Assembly: GCF_051622035.1 (NCBI RefSeq)
Contig: NC_135365.1
Coordinates: 22,091,501 to 22,155,500, forward strand
DNA length: 64,000 nt
Reading direction: 5' to 3'
Origin: Arctopsyche grandis
Taxonomy: Eukaryota; Arthropoda; Insecta; Trichoptera; Hydropsychidae
Made by a program: the position numbers and the translations under genes. Positions 34,831-47,601 of this stretch are shown here, in pieces. The notes beneath the pieces are model-generated. The model saw nothing but the letters and a program-made list of their open reading frames with translations. It did not search any database and had not been told where the DNA came from. How positions within the stretch are numbered: position 1 is the first letter of the stretch; each line of letters begins with the position of its first letter.

Positions 34831-35654
34831 TATATTTTATTTATGATTATTTTATATTACCAGGAAGGGTCTACCTCACGGGATCGAATGTGAAATGCAC
34901 GAAAAACCAAAAAAGATCGAAAATCGAAAGATCAAAAAAAAGGTGCATGGTAAACCTCTCCCCCCGTCGTACATACTCACTTAATTTGCGCGAGCAGGAT
35001 ACAACAGGAACAAGAGGAACCGGCTTTTCCTTCTGTATCCTGCGCGCGCACATTAAACAAGGCTGTGTGACAAAAAGAGAGATAATTTCACCGCATCCCA
35101 CTGATATATATATATATATTATATATACATAGTACAGTTTACCATGCACCCTTTTTTTATCTTTCGACTTAAGATCTTTCGATTTTCGATCTTTGCCTTC
35201 CGATATTTGGTTTTTCGTGCATTTCACATTCGATCCCGTGATCCAGGAAGGCCTAACAGGTAAACCACAATGCGCCTTCCTGGTCAATTACAAACATCGA
35301 TATACAATTTTTTGAATAATTTTCAACAATGCATCATAGATACATACATACATCTATGGATAAATTTCAATAATTGTAAATCGTCAAATTTCGAGATGTT
35401 GAAAAACTCGAAAATTTTACAAAATTGCCAGCAAAATTCGACATGCTGAAAACTCGAAAATAGCGATAAATGGGTAAAGGTTGCCTATTTTTTAGAACCA
35501 TTTCAAAGAAGATCAGATAAATTGGCAAACTCTGATAGGAAACGATCGAGTTGGAGTCACAAATCAAAGTCTAGCCAGCAGCAACTAGTGGGACTCGAAC
35601 CCGTGACCACTGTGTTCGAAAGCATATATGCTAACCACTAGTCAACGCTGCTGG
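34831..35654 (-). mobile_element. tRNA-derived SINE, copy 3 (different head), split by a palindromic element
   Basis: On the minus strand the head reads GACTAGTGGTTAGCATATAT and then a B box GGGTTCGAGTCCC, distinct from the head of copies 1 and 2. The body (TTTGTGACTCCAA, TCGATCGTTTCCTATCAGAG, GACCAGGAAGGCGCATTG) and the AT-rich tail are the same family. The element at 34869-35242 is inserted at its 3' CCTTCCTGG. Confidence 0.8.
34869..35242. mobile_element. 374-bp inverted-repeat element with 9-bp target duplication
   Basis: CCAGGAAGG is duplicated at 34860-34868 and 35243-35251. The arms run inward from CTCACGGGATCGAATG through GATCGAAAATCGAAAGATC to GGGTGCATGGTAAAC. The core contains GCGCGCGCACATTAAACAAG, GATAATTTCACCGCATCCCA and a short TA tract. 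9-bp duplications are usual for Mutator-like elements, but the class is not established. One arm is also present at 11455-11580. Confidence 0.75.
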
Positions 35655-36675
35655 TTATTTTTTTTAATTCGGATATATTTCATAAAGAAATCTTTGAATC
35701 TCCATTAAACCATATAAAGGACTTTCACACATGCATACATATATATCAGTATTCCTTCATATTGTGATGAAATCTTCAAACTGTTTGAATAAGCTTGCTT
35801 GTAGATATTGATTATTATAATACACACATACATATATACTTGTCAGTTGAGGTTTTCGTTTTGAAATTGTCACATTTTCAAGGACCACCTATATATAATC
35901 CACGTTCACTTTCCTTTCTCTTACGGTTTTTAACAAGCAATACCATATTGTATAATATAATATGAAATAACTTATTGTAGTGTCACTAGTTATTTTATAT
36001 ACGTTAACGTCAATCAATTTAAAATCAGCAGTTGCATAAAACATTTTATGCATCAATCAAATTCTAACAGCAGTCATAGTTTAAACATAATCACAATGTT
36101 TTCCATGCAAACCTCATATTAGTGTATGTATGTAGTTCGAAATATTATGATAGTCATACTGAGTTACCAATAATAAAGATCATGCAAGTGAAATTCCGCG
36201 ATGCATTACATTATATAATAGCCATTGAATGGAAAACTCAAATAGCACCATAAAAAACATGAATCGACCGCCGGAATTGTCTGCTACATAATCCAGAACC
36301 AGTTTTCGGTTTGATATTAAGAACAATCAATGTGAGTCATATGTGTAACATTTTGGGGTCCTTTCCAATTGGCCTTCGTGTGCATTTATCTACCTTTATA
36401 AAGGAGTGAATGGTGTTCTGATATTTGCAATAGTTACAACTGCATATAAATTAAAACGATTGACATTATGTCCTTTTTTGTTGTTTTTTTGCCACTACTT
36501 AAACCTGCCCACTGCTTAGACGTGACCGAATGCTAAATTCAATCGTGCTTAAAATTAAATATTTTTGATACACAATAAACCATTTTATTTATAGTCGGAA
36601 GTGTTTTTTAATGTTGTTTGAAGTTATGAAAATAAAAGTAATTTTGAGAAATAAGTATATAATAGTCTTTATTAC
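35655..36675. other. Intergenic DNA, nothing identified
   Basis: AT-rich sequence with short frames; no element ends were recognised. Confidence 0.4.
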
Positions 36676-38202
36676 TTACTATAATAGTCGTTTAAATTCG
36701 ACATATCTACGTCACAGTTAAAACAGTGCCAACAAAACGTACGAATATAATACGAACATACATAGGGCTTCCAAGCCGGTTTAAACCGAAACCGAAAAGC
36801 CGGCTTTTTGAACATTTTTCAAAAAACCGAAACCGGCTTTTTGGCTCGATCAACCGGCTATTTAAGGTTATCTTTAATTAATGTTTTTTTCCTCAAAATT
36901 AACAATTCTGAATTTTAAATTTCTATGAAAGATCAAAATAAATGTGTATAAACGCTCTTAGGTAATAGGCGTATATTTCTTTGAACAAAAAAAAAGCTAC
37001 ATTACTTTCTGTCTTGAGCGGTTTCTTTGAGATTTAGTAATGGACCAGGTCATAAACCAATAAAATATTATTGAAAGAATGTAGTTTCAATGACCTACCC
37101 AACTACAGGTATATAAAGAATCCTTATCTATCGCAAATCCCACACTATCGCAAATCCTTGTACTTGAAAACATCAAAAAAAGTAGTATGATTTATGGCAA
37201 AATGCATAGGAATTTCCGAAATCTAATTGATTTTTCTTCGAAGGAATTGCCCTTTAAATATTGAGGCCATATACCTTCTTTTATTATGGATTTAAAATGT
37301 TCGTGATCAAATGGAATTTGCCGTTTCAAATGAATTTGTTTCCGAAATTTGCAACGGTTGCTTTTGGATTTTTTAATTAATTTTAATTTTCAATGATATA
37401 TTATAGATAACAACTTTGAAATCTCTTTATCTATAATATATCATTGAATCTCAGCAGTTCTTAATATTAAGTTCACGATTCCACAATTATAGTTTTTCTG
37501 CGAGGTTACACATTATTTTTTAAATAATATATTCTTGATAGTAGCTTATTTAAATCATTTAATTATATGTGCGTATTGAGGATCTGCCATTTTACGACTG
37601 TGATATATGTATGTACATATAATACAAATTGTATTATTTGTAATATTTGTAATAATAATATAAAGTAATGATCTTATGAAAGTTCATAATGTTTATAACT
37701 TAATTTAATTTATAAAAAACTTTTTTTTGCATAATATAGATATATATTATGCAAATATATACATATTTACATTTTTTTTTTATATAAAAATTTTAAACTT
37801 TTAAATGGTATTTTTCTAAAACCGGTGAAAGCCGGCCAACCGGCTTTTTATTTGTACAAAAACCGAAAACCGGCTTTTTATTCCGGGCGGTTTTTTGGAA
37901 CCCCTAAAACATACATAATAACAGATCAACTAAAAACTTCTATATATATACTGTTTGCTACCAATGTTTCCTCTAGGGAAACTAGTCTCTGAGCATTTAG
38001 CGCCATCTATTTAAAAATTATTTAATTAATTAATTTTTCTATTGATGTTTTATATTGTTTATATGTATGTAGGTATATTTAAAAGGTTTTTTTGAAAAAT
38101 ACGATCGCGTGACAGGGCCGGACACTTATTTTAATTTTTTTTTATTTAATATCTTGATATGCCATAACTCATGCGATAATATTTCATCGGGCATTACACT
38201 AG
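36676..38202 (+). mobile_element. Family-A Helitron, copy 2, split by a 1.1-kb element
   Basis: Starts with ATAATAGTCGTTTAAATTCG and continues after the insertion with AATAACAGATCAAC, GAGCATTTAGCGCCATCTAT and CATGCGATAATATTTCATCG. It ends GGGCATTACACTAG at 38199-38202, followed by T. It carries the hairpin-plus-CTAG 3' end and no coding region. Confidence 0.7.
36764..37908. mobile_element. 1,145-bp hAT-like element with CCGGCTTTTT subterminal repeats
   Basis: The ends are AGGGCTTCCAAGCCGG and GGAACCCCTAAA. ACATACAT lies on both sides (36756-36763 and 37909-37916), consistent with an 8-bp duplication. Both ends contain several copies of ACCGGCTTTTT / AAAAGCCGG (left 36793-36860, right about 37818-37890). 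The interior is AT-rich and non-coding. Confidence 0.7.
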
Positions 38203-40152
38203 TTGATCAAAATAATAACGAGAATGAATTGGCAAACAAGAAATATTTAACTTTCAGTTATTAAAAATATTTGTACTATTTTTTGATAAAATAGCGATTC
38301 ACTCTTTATTATGACATAGTCAGTTAACTCCCTATGTCAATATACTTGTATTCCAGATTGAAATACGGAATACCTGTAAATTAATTTATTGTCTTCAAGT
38401 TCTAGAAAATAGCAATCAGATTTATGATAGAAAGCAAGCTCTTGGATTATGAGAGAAAATTGCGATAAAACATTTAAAATACGTATATATGTATGTATGT
38501 ACAATGTACATATGTACATAAATTAGGAAGTGAACGTCGCTTATGATGATTTCCGGGGCAAATTCCAATATTAGAATCCGACATACTGGATTTTGTTATT
38601 TGAATAAAAATCTCCAAATGTATTATGTGCAAAACTATTGCTGGACAATCTCGTTCTCCGACGAAAGGATCTTTCAGACTTTATTCTTTGGGGGATGGTG
38701 ACCTCATGTAGAGGGCTTTATTGGTCGATTTCATTGACCTTAAAAATGGGCTTATATATGTGCAAAACTACAATCATTCCAAAATACCGACATTTTTCAC
38801 TACCGGTAGTGATTTATTTTAGCGATTTGTGTTGAGTTTTTCTGCACCACGCAAATTACCGATCAGCGACTGTCAAAAAACGTAAATAAATTTTTGCGTG
38901 CTCCTTGCTTTGAAGAATTTTTGCGTGGAAGGGATAGTTTTGGCTTTTAAATATTATATACTAATATGTATTCAAATATTTGTGAATTGAAAAAAATAGG
39001 TTTCCGAAAAAGTCATAAGGTGACGAGGCTTCTCACAGTTATAAATCAATACACGAGCCGCTATATTTAAAAGTGGCGGAAGTCCAATTTTCAGTTCCAA
39101 AAAAGCTATTTCTGTTTGACTTAATTCACAAATTTTTATAACTTCCTTTAATTCGATATGTCCAGAATCTTAGAAAAGCAGATAATCGTATTTCAGGCCA
39201 ACAGTATTTTTACAAACCTCCTTTACGTTTCACATTAATTAAATACTGTGTAAAACATTATATGCCACTTTCGATTATAACGGCTCATATGTATGTACAT
39301 ACATATGTATATATCGACATATTTGGAAGAAGTCTCAGGTATACATATGTATGTATGTTTCCGGCATACTGTATCTTTGATTTTAAATTTATGATACACT
39401 TAATGGCTCCTTTGAATAGCAGGTCAAAAATGATGTCGCCTGTTGACTCATTATTCGACTAATCCATGATGCAACTTTTTTTTCTCAATTATTCAAAACA
39501 ATTCAACTAACATAACATTGGAATTATTATATTTCGGTACTACTGACAGTACCGAATTTCGACTTTCGACTAAAACGGTAGAGCCGGTTTCGGTATTGAA
39601 ATCGCTAGGTACAAGCATGAAAAATATTTTCATTTAAAACTGATGTACCTCTTGATAACGACCTTGGTAGTAGATGATGGAAAATGTAAGTAATTGTTAA
39701 TAAGCGTAAGTAATTGATATCACAACCAATAATGAGTTATGCGCTTCACAATTCAAATATAAAGTAGTTGGCGTAGTATTTTTCAAAAATGTCGAAAGCC
39801 CGCCTCGACCGTTCGATACGTTTTTGGCAACAATCTACCGATTTCGCAATAGGTCGATGCGCGTTCACTTTTTATTTTTAATAAGAGTACCGTTCGGTAA
39901 CTAGCATTTTACTGATCGTTATCGCATTTTCAACACTTTGAGCGCATTAAATAAGCCCAGTTTTGCGTGTGAAAAATATTTCAAATGTGCGTTTCTCGGA
40001 ATACCAACGCAAGCGATGCGTTGAAGGGGAATTTTTGGCCATAAGTTACGAAAATTTAGTAGATAATTGCGTAGGAAATTTGAACATAGACTTTGTCGAA
40101 ATTCTTTATCACTGAAATTATTTTGATGTCTCTATATTAAGCGACAGGTTAA
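38203..40152. other. Intergenic DNA with small repeat fragments
   Basis: 38709-38757 (GAGGGCTTTATTGGTCGATT) recurs at 19088. TATG/TACA microsatellites lie near 38486 and 39290. No gene was recognised. Confidence 0.4.
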
Positions 40153-40155
40153 TTA

Positions 40156-41188
40156 GGGCGAAAACACACCGAGTGGTATGGAACGTCACGTCCTTGGCTC
40201 CACACTGTGACAGTAGGTGTTCCCCAAACTGAATTCGGGTGTAGTTGCACGTGCAGAGTTTCTCCTTTATTTCTTCAAATATGGGATTCACCATAAGCAA
40301 GGAAGCAAGGATAAATATGTAGGAATATAGCAAAACTTGTGCTATTCCGAATTAAAACCAGTGATTTCAAATATTTCACAACAATACACAAGTCTTACGA
40401 TGGCATCATCATCATCGTTCATATACAAAAATGCAGAACTAATCGCTACTCGAGGACAACGTCCCCTTTGACTATTGCAGAAGAAAGAGTTCATCGCTCG
40501 ATCGTAAAACGAACGAAATAGATCCAGCACGCGTCCTGTAACAAAGACATCTGCACACGGCACGCGTGTAAGGATACATTGTATCTGCATTGACCGCATT
40601 CTTAAATTAACGACGTTTAGAAACACGTGTCCGGAAGACAGGTCAACATACGGATAAAACACGTGTCCTGAAGACAAAGACATCTGACCCAGCAGAATTA
40701 ACCTCGCTACTCGAGGGCCATGTCCCCTTTGACTATTCCAGAAGAAAGAGTTCATCACTCGATCGTAAAACGATAGAAATCCAGCAGTGATATCATTATG
40801 CAACTACGACACATGACCTGAAGACGAAGACATCTGCACACGGCACGATTCAAGCCATAATGTATGTATATAAACCAACGCATCAGCTTCAGACGCCAGA
40901 GTGAACCTCTGGAGTTCAGCCAGCTCACTTATCCGAAGCCCAACTTCTTCATACATACAATTACCATTGTAACAACTGAACATAAATAAACGATCCTCCT
41001 ACAAACATAAACAGTGTTTCCATAGGCCGGGAATTGGTCGAAACCTATCAGCCGCCCTATAAATACAAGGATAAAATATCATCGAAAACACTCCAGAGGG
41101 TGATTTTTGGGATTGTATACCATGTATATGGGTAAAGTTATCTAAAAAAAACAACACTTACCACGTACCACTTGGTGTGTTTTCACCC
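40156..41188. mobile_element. 1,033-bp DNA element, TTA duplication (PIF/Harbinger-like)
   Basis: The ends GGGCGAAAACACACCGAGTG and (as reverse complement) GGGTGAAAACACACCAAGTG are imperfect TIRs of about 26 bp, flanked by TTA at 40153-40155 and 41189-41191. The GGG start and TWA duplication are those of PIF/Harbinger elements. No transposase frame is intact; the 153-codon minus-strand frame at 40342-40803 spans internal repeats. Confidence 0.7.
40430..41060 (+). mobile_element. LTR-like remnant inside the TTA-flanked element
   Basis: Contains a TATA-type word (GTATATAAACC, about 40867), an AATAAA at about 40985, and a direct duplication: AGAAGAAAGAGTTCATCGCT with ACATCTGCACACGGCACG at 40478-40565, and again at 40738-40847. 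Promoter and polyadenylation words in that order suggest LTR-derived DNA. Ends were not defined. Confidence 0.4.
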
Positions 41189-41191
41189 TTA

Positions 41192-44183
41192 ATGTCATAC
41201 CGACTCAAACCTCCAGCTGATTGTGACTTACCTGTGCAAAAATGATGTTAGGGTTATACCATCACATAAAACATTGAACGATTGACATTCAGCCGATGGT
41301 TTGAGTTAGATTAACCATATTTTTCTTTTAAACATACAAGCTTTTGAATATCAGCAAGTAGAAATACATCATTAGAGAAGATTTTTCAGTGATGGATTGA
41401 AAACATAGAGTTGTTTGTGTGATGGATTGTGATATATTTACAATTTTAAGAATTGTACATTCAAAGATCGAAGGTATTACGTAGAAATTTGTCTGCAAAT
41501 GAAGACAAAATTACAAGTTTGAAATTGCATAGAAACGGGAAACGATTGAGATGCAGGAACTGAGCGAAACCAGAGAGAAAATTATAGAAGTTAACAGCGT
41601 TATTTCGCAGTCTGGTATTTGACATGTTATAAAATGCAAAATACTGTTTATTCATCTGTATGAAAACACAATTAAAATTGTGCTTAAAATGCATCTGTGG
41701 GGAAACTTGCAACACTTCAACACAACATTGCATAAACTATTCGAACGAATTGCGCAGTTTATAAAGTTAATATAATTTTGTACGCTTGCATGCGTACATA
41801 ATATGTAAGCACATAATATAATAGCAAAATTGAATATCGTATTTGTTCATAAAACGTATAATAATAATGCGTTTTAGAAACACGTTTGTTGCTATTGACT
41901 ATTTACCTAAGGCTAAAAATGTCATCAAAATTAATACAATATCATTTCCTATGACCAGTTTAGCCGTGATCTAAATTTTCAGCTCAATAATGTCATGGAG
42001 AATTTTATTAATTTTTGAATCAATTGTTTAAAAATGTACATACAAATATGTACATATGTGTATACATATATTTGTATATGTAGCTCTATGTTGTACTTTT
42101 CCATTCTTACATTATACCGCTGTTTAAGTCATGGCCACATTAAATTAAATTATTGATCTATATTGGCCTTTCTAGTCTGCTAAAGTATTGTGTATACCTA
42201 GTATAGTATGTATATTATACCTAAATATTATATTATACATAGAATAACTAGTGTTTTTTCCCCTCAAGGAAAATCCAATTTTCATAGAAATACTGAAAAT
42301 TAATCAAGAAAATCAGGCTGTGTATATGTTACAGTCCAAGTGTAAATTTCGTTCATCCATGAACATACTAGTTTGTTCATGAACGAATCGATCTGGTCAG
42401 TTATAGTGTAACAAATCGACAAACGAATTAGTTTGTTTATGCACAAACTATTAGGCATAAATTTCAATCATTTATCTTATCAATAAGTATTTCCAATCAT
42501 TTATCAGGAACTTAGGCAATAAGTACATATTTTCAATCAATTATCACTGAGCAACAAAAAATCACGTTTTTGAGTTACCAGAGCGGAGACAAGCCAATCT
42601 TTACTAACTTTGACCCACTGAATTCGAATATGATAATGATTTTTGTTGGTTGGTGATCGTTTACGAGATATAAGCGTTTAAAAAAATGCGCGATTTTTAG
42701 TTTTTTGGCTTTTGCGGTATTTAACTCAAAATCTAGTATTGCTGTGCTCAAAGTGAGTATTGGAATCAATAGTCAGATGTTTTTCATATTGATTGTGATA
42801 TTTCATTGCTTTAAAATACTTATAATTAATTGTCTAGTGAGTTTTTAAAGTCAAAAATATATTTTTTTTACAGATTTTTTTCCCGTGCTATTTTTCATTT
42901 ATTTGGCAATTTTTTTATTTCACCACGTTTATAAGGATTGGTTTTCTATCTCAATATTTGTCTTTTTTATCTAAACGTACTAACTTAAGCGGTAATTGGA
43001 ATTTAAATGCTTTTGTTGTGTATATGGTTGTAACGCGTAATATGTTGGGTGCAAGCGAGATGGCATGAAGTCCGACCGCTGTACTCTGTGAGGTGGATAT
43101 TTGCGGAATAATCACCAAACCCGTGTAAATAAAGAGTTGCGTATTGAAATAAAACAAAATTGAACAACCTCGAAATATCATCACTCGTTAAGCTAACAGA
43201 AAAAGAATCGATTTATTATATTGTGTATGGTAGTCACAAATAGTCTTCCTCTACGCTGAAACTCTATTAAATCGCGCTGAAGTATTTTTGCAATCCAGGA
43301 ATCGTTTGTGATCTTTTATGTACATATTGTATATTCGTGCGAATCTGCCGCGTACAATGCGACTTTTGAAATTTTAAAATTTCGCCAATGACATTTGACG
43401 AAACGTTTCCACAAACAATGGCCGGCTTTCGTTAGATTCTGCGAAACATTTTCGTCCTTCACGACTGCTCAAACTGTGGGGGAGGGGTGACAGATTTTAA
43501 TTTCGTCTACGAGAAATCGCATTATATATCCGGCGACGGACTAATCGATTCGTTGTAATGTGGAGCGCGATTGGGCCAACGATCCGCTCTCTATATGAGA
43601 AATTTTTAATATTTCGAAATGAAACTCCATTTTCGACATCTCGTTCGACAAATTAAACAATTTTTTGATTCCGTTGTTTTTCGAGCTATTTTTTTAATTC
43701 TAATATTTGATATTTAATAAAGTAATGCGTGTATAAAAATAGCCGCAATGACAGTGACATTATCATTACGAGCAATTTAAATCGTAACGGCTATTGAGTA
43801 AGTAACGTGCATTTACGGCCAGCCAATCTAAAGATTATATAATTTTCCACTCATTCAAAAAAAAAAAGTATTAATTGGTTCAAAAGCGTTCACTACTCCT
43901 TTTTTTTGTAATGTTATTTTCTCATTCACAAAACGGAAATTAGAAAACAGTTGCTAAGCATGATATATGTACGAATTTTAGGGATCGTTTCAAATACCTA
44001 TGTAGGTATATTGCAATAATATGTATGATTTTTTTCTTTTACAGTTCTACATAATATTGAAAAGGTTGAATTACATTTATGCAAGTTCTCGTGCTCTACT
44101 AGTATTTAAAATTTGAAGAGAAAGGAAAAAAAAGGTTTAGTCAATTCGGATGATGCAATCGAAAAGAACGCATGCTTTTGATA
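41192..44183. other. Long gene-free AT-rich stretch
   Basis: No exon, element boundary or tRNA box was recognised in about 3 kb. Near 42355-42400 there are small inverted words GTTCATGAAC/GTTTGTTCATGAAC. At 42465-42545 three TTTCAATCA-TTTATC repeats occur. Confidence 0.4.
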
Positions 44184-44191
44184 CCTGTATC

Positions 44192-45688
44192 CAGTGGCGG
44201 ACTGGCCATACAAGCGAACATGCCCGATGGCATGTGGGCCCCACTATCTGTTAGAAAATATGGGCCCTCAGTAAAATTAAATAACTTTTTAACTATTTCA
44301 CGTGTGTAAAAATGTATAGGATATTGCAACTTTAGGACCTAAAGTTTGGGTATTTCAACAAAACAAATTTCTTACGATATACACAAATAACTAATACCTG
44401 CTTTAACAGCCCAAGGATCGGTTAACTTTTTTATTAGGCTTGAAATGTAAGTTTCAACATTTGCGTGGGCCCTTTTGCCGGGCCTATTCCAACCTCAAGA
44501 TTATGTATATACCAATACCTATGTAACAACTAACTACTGAAATAAAAATGGGAATAAACAAATTTTCTTAAAACAATTTTGATAGGATGATTCATCATCA
44601 ACCAGCGATTTAAATTTACTTCATACTTTCAAAATAACATTTGATTATACTTCGATGATATAGTAAGATTTAAATACACAATTTTAAACAGTTTCCGAAT
44701 ATAAAATCTATTCCTAATCTAGACACATCCATGTAAATAAAAATATAGGATAGGGGCCCCCTCCCCAAAATCCTGATTTTCGATTAACATTAATTGAAAA
44801 TATTATGCATTTTTTTCAGGGACGTAATTTGGGGGGGCCATAGGGGGGCACTCGCCTAAATTAAGGAATAGTGTGAATTTAGAAAATATTATGAATTTAA
44901 TGATTAATGAGATACTATGGATCTATGAATGCTACGTGTATTTCTTATGTATGTTACTTTTGGGTAACTAATAAAATAATCGCTGCTATGTGCTTTGAAA
45001 AAAAACAAAACAAAACTTTATCTAATGTTATTACGTACATATGTACATAGATAAAGTGACAAGACAGTCGGTAGAAATTAAGTTAATTGATAGTTTTTTG
45101 GAGAATCAGTTTGATGGTCGATTAATGTTGACTATGTAAAGATTTGTGGAAAAAAATTTTCGCCTGCGGCGCTTTTTTTTCTTTTTACATAATATTTTTT
45201 TATAATTACTTTTTCAAAAATAAGCTTATTTTTTTCATATTTTATAACTCAATAAGGTAAAGAATATTTTCCATTTTTATTCCGATATAAAAAAGATTTT
45301 TTGAAAAAAAATTCAATTTGACTAATCTTTGCCTGCCCTGCCCCCCAAAGAAAAAGCTGAAATGACGTCCCTGATTGTTTTCTACCGAAAGTAAAAGCCG
45401 CTTTTATGCCGCATTCTTTTATGATGCATTATATTTACCTAGGACAAGGGTTAAAACGAAATATACAATATAATTTATGGATCTATTTTGCTTTTGCCAT
45501 TTTTCTTGTACCTAAATTTGTTTATTCCCAATTTTGAAAAAAAAAAAAAAAATTTCCCTTGATTTTTAGCGTGATGGAAAGAAGAAAATTTTGTTATATG
45601 GGGGGGGGGGTGGACAAATTATTTTAACCCTGGGTGGGGCCCCCTTTGACTCCTGGCATGCACTGATTTCAGTCCCAGTCCGCCACTG
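44192..45688 (-). mobile_element. Non-autonomous hAT element, copy B (1,497 bp)
   Basis: CAGTGGCGGACTGG termini, flanked by CCTGTATC at 44184-44191 and 45689-45696. It is the inverse of copy A (17351-18910) over its whole length, with length differences in homopolymer runs (45601-45610 poly-G). The perfect, sequence-specific 8-bp duplication makes the hAT assignment and both boundaries firm. Confidence 0.95.
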
Positions 45689-46064
45689 CCTGTATCTATG
45701 TATGTATGTATGTCGGTAGTTTCGTCAAAACTTGTAAATGCATACTTATCGAGTCAATTTATCGCAAAAACGTTGCATATATAAAAGTGAATGTCAAAAA
45801 ATGTCAGTTCCTTTGTGTATTTCATTTCACTTAGTAAGCACCGTGAAGATACATATGTAGACTTTCGCTGATGATGAATGCAGTCCAAATTTGTTACCTG
45901 ATAACGTAACTTTAAAACCACCCAAGATTTTGAATTCGACGACAAAATTTTACTAAAACAGAAGTGAAGTTAAAAAATTACACATTTCAATATAATTTTA
46001 TTCGTCCAAGGTTGAAATATCGATATGTATTAGTGAGCTGATGAGTTAGTGATGAACTGATGAC

Positions 46065-46166
46065 TAGTCACCGGAGCCTGAGGGGGCCGTGTATTGTTCA
46101 AAGGTTGTAAATGCATTTTTAAAGGTTTGCCGAACAATGGATAGCACTGTGACTATCCTACCTCTA
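46065..46166. mobile_element. 102-bp hAT-like MITE, copy 1
   Basis: Starts TAGTCACCGGAGCCTGAGG and ends ATCCTACCTCTA, with CTGATGAC duplicated at 46057-46064 and 46167-46174. The sister copy at 50209-50310 has the same length and its own 8-bp duplication. Confidence 0.85.
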
Positions 46167-46173
46167 CTGATGA

Positions 46174-46823
46174 CATATTTAGAGTGCCGTAGCAACGCAT
46201 TGGCAACAGGGCGGTTGCCAAGGGCGCTGGGCGTGAAGGGGCGCCTTTGGCGCCCTTCGCCTATGTTTTTTTCCAAATTATTCAAGATCGACCAGCGGTC
46301 AAAGTTCGGACATCAAATTTAAGCATATTAACAATAGAATATAAATTATCGAATAATATAAACTTTGATAACGACTATTCGTTTTAATCTTTTAAGTCAC
46401 AATAATTCTAATAGAATAAGGAACAATATTTTGGGTTTGTTTTAATATCTTTCATGGAACTTCAGCTTCAATTTGACGCTTTCGTTATACATTTTTTGTA
46501 CCTATAGTTGGTCCGCTATAGGTAGACACTTAGGAAAATCGTACATGCTGTCTCCCTTATACTGCCTCCTTTTTGCGCCTTTTTCCCTTACATACAAGTA
46601 GCTCTTTAATATATTCTAATTTTTTTTTTTTCACAATACATTTTAAAAATAAAAATATATATTTTTTGCTGTTGCGACATTCGAAATACGGGATATTTAT
46701 GAAATTAAAAAAGGTTTATTTTTTAATTTTAGTATTTTTGTTTTTGATAGTCCAATAAAAAATATAATGGGGCGTCAAATTTGATATTTGCCAAGGGCGC
46801 CAAAAACATTGCTACGTCTCTGC
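46174..46823. mobile_element. hAT-like element, CGTAGCAA termini (~650 bp)
   Basis: AGTGCCGTAGCAACGCATTG at the left and GCTACGTCTCTGC at the right (reverse complement GCAGAGACGTAGCAATG) are imperfect TIRs. GCCAAGGGCGC recurs just inside both ends. The interior is AT-rich and non-coding. The target duplication is unclear. Confidence 0.55.
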
Positions 46824-47601
46824 ACATTAAGCGTGAGTTGTAAAATTTTAGTTTTTATAACATTAACTCGATGAAAAAGTGTGAAACGATGGTTACCATA
46901 TAAACAATATTTTAATAGACGAGTTCACATTATTTTTAATGCATGATCTAATTAATTAGAACAATTTCAAAGGGTAATGCAATGTGATATTAGATATGAA
47001 TATTACACAAGAATTACCATCCAGCTATGCATGCATGTATGTAGGTTAAATATGTAACTAATCGTTACTGTGATATTATCTTCCGGTTAATAGCAGTTAA
47101 TCGCCAGCTTCGAGCAGAATTTTCTTAAGTGTTTGAATTTAGAATGTTTGACGTTAAAATCATTATTCGCGAGAATATACACACATTAACGAGTGTCAAA
47201 AAATTAAAATCGACATAAATCCCAAGATTTTCTCTCTAATGACAATAATACTTATGTACATATGAATATAGTACAAATATAACTTTGTAGCTATAGCAAT
47301 TAGCTGACCTGGTGACATGCAGTTAGTCTGCAGTATTACGTATAAGTCTGACAAATGACCCTAATTAACCGAAGTATTGTACAAGATCGGGGTTACTCAA
47401 ACTATGTCTTCCGTGAAAAATTATCAAAATTACCTCAAATGGTTTAAATGCATGTATTATATAACTGTCTTTCATATAAAATAAATAAAATATTCCAAGA
47501 AAATTTTTGGATCGTTGAAATGTTCCGTTAAAGAAAAAGCTTGAGAAACTCCCGTATAAGACGCTATAAAATAAATGAATTTTTGATATTTTTATTTAAT
47601 A
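46824..47601. other. Intergenic DNA, nothing identified
   Basis: AT-rich, with no recognised feature. Confidence 0.4.

Noticed and set aside
40342-40803. 153-codon minus-strand frame with internal repeats
   Set aside because: Spans the direct duplication inside a DNA element; no recognised domain.
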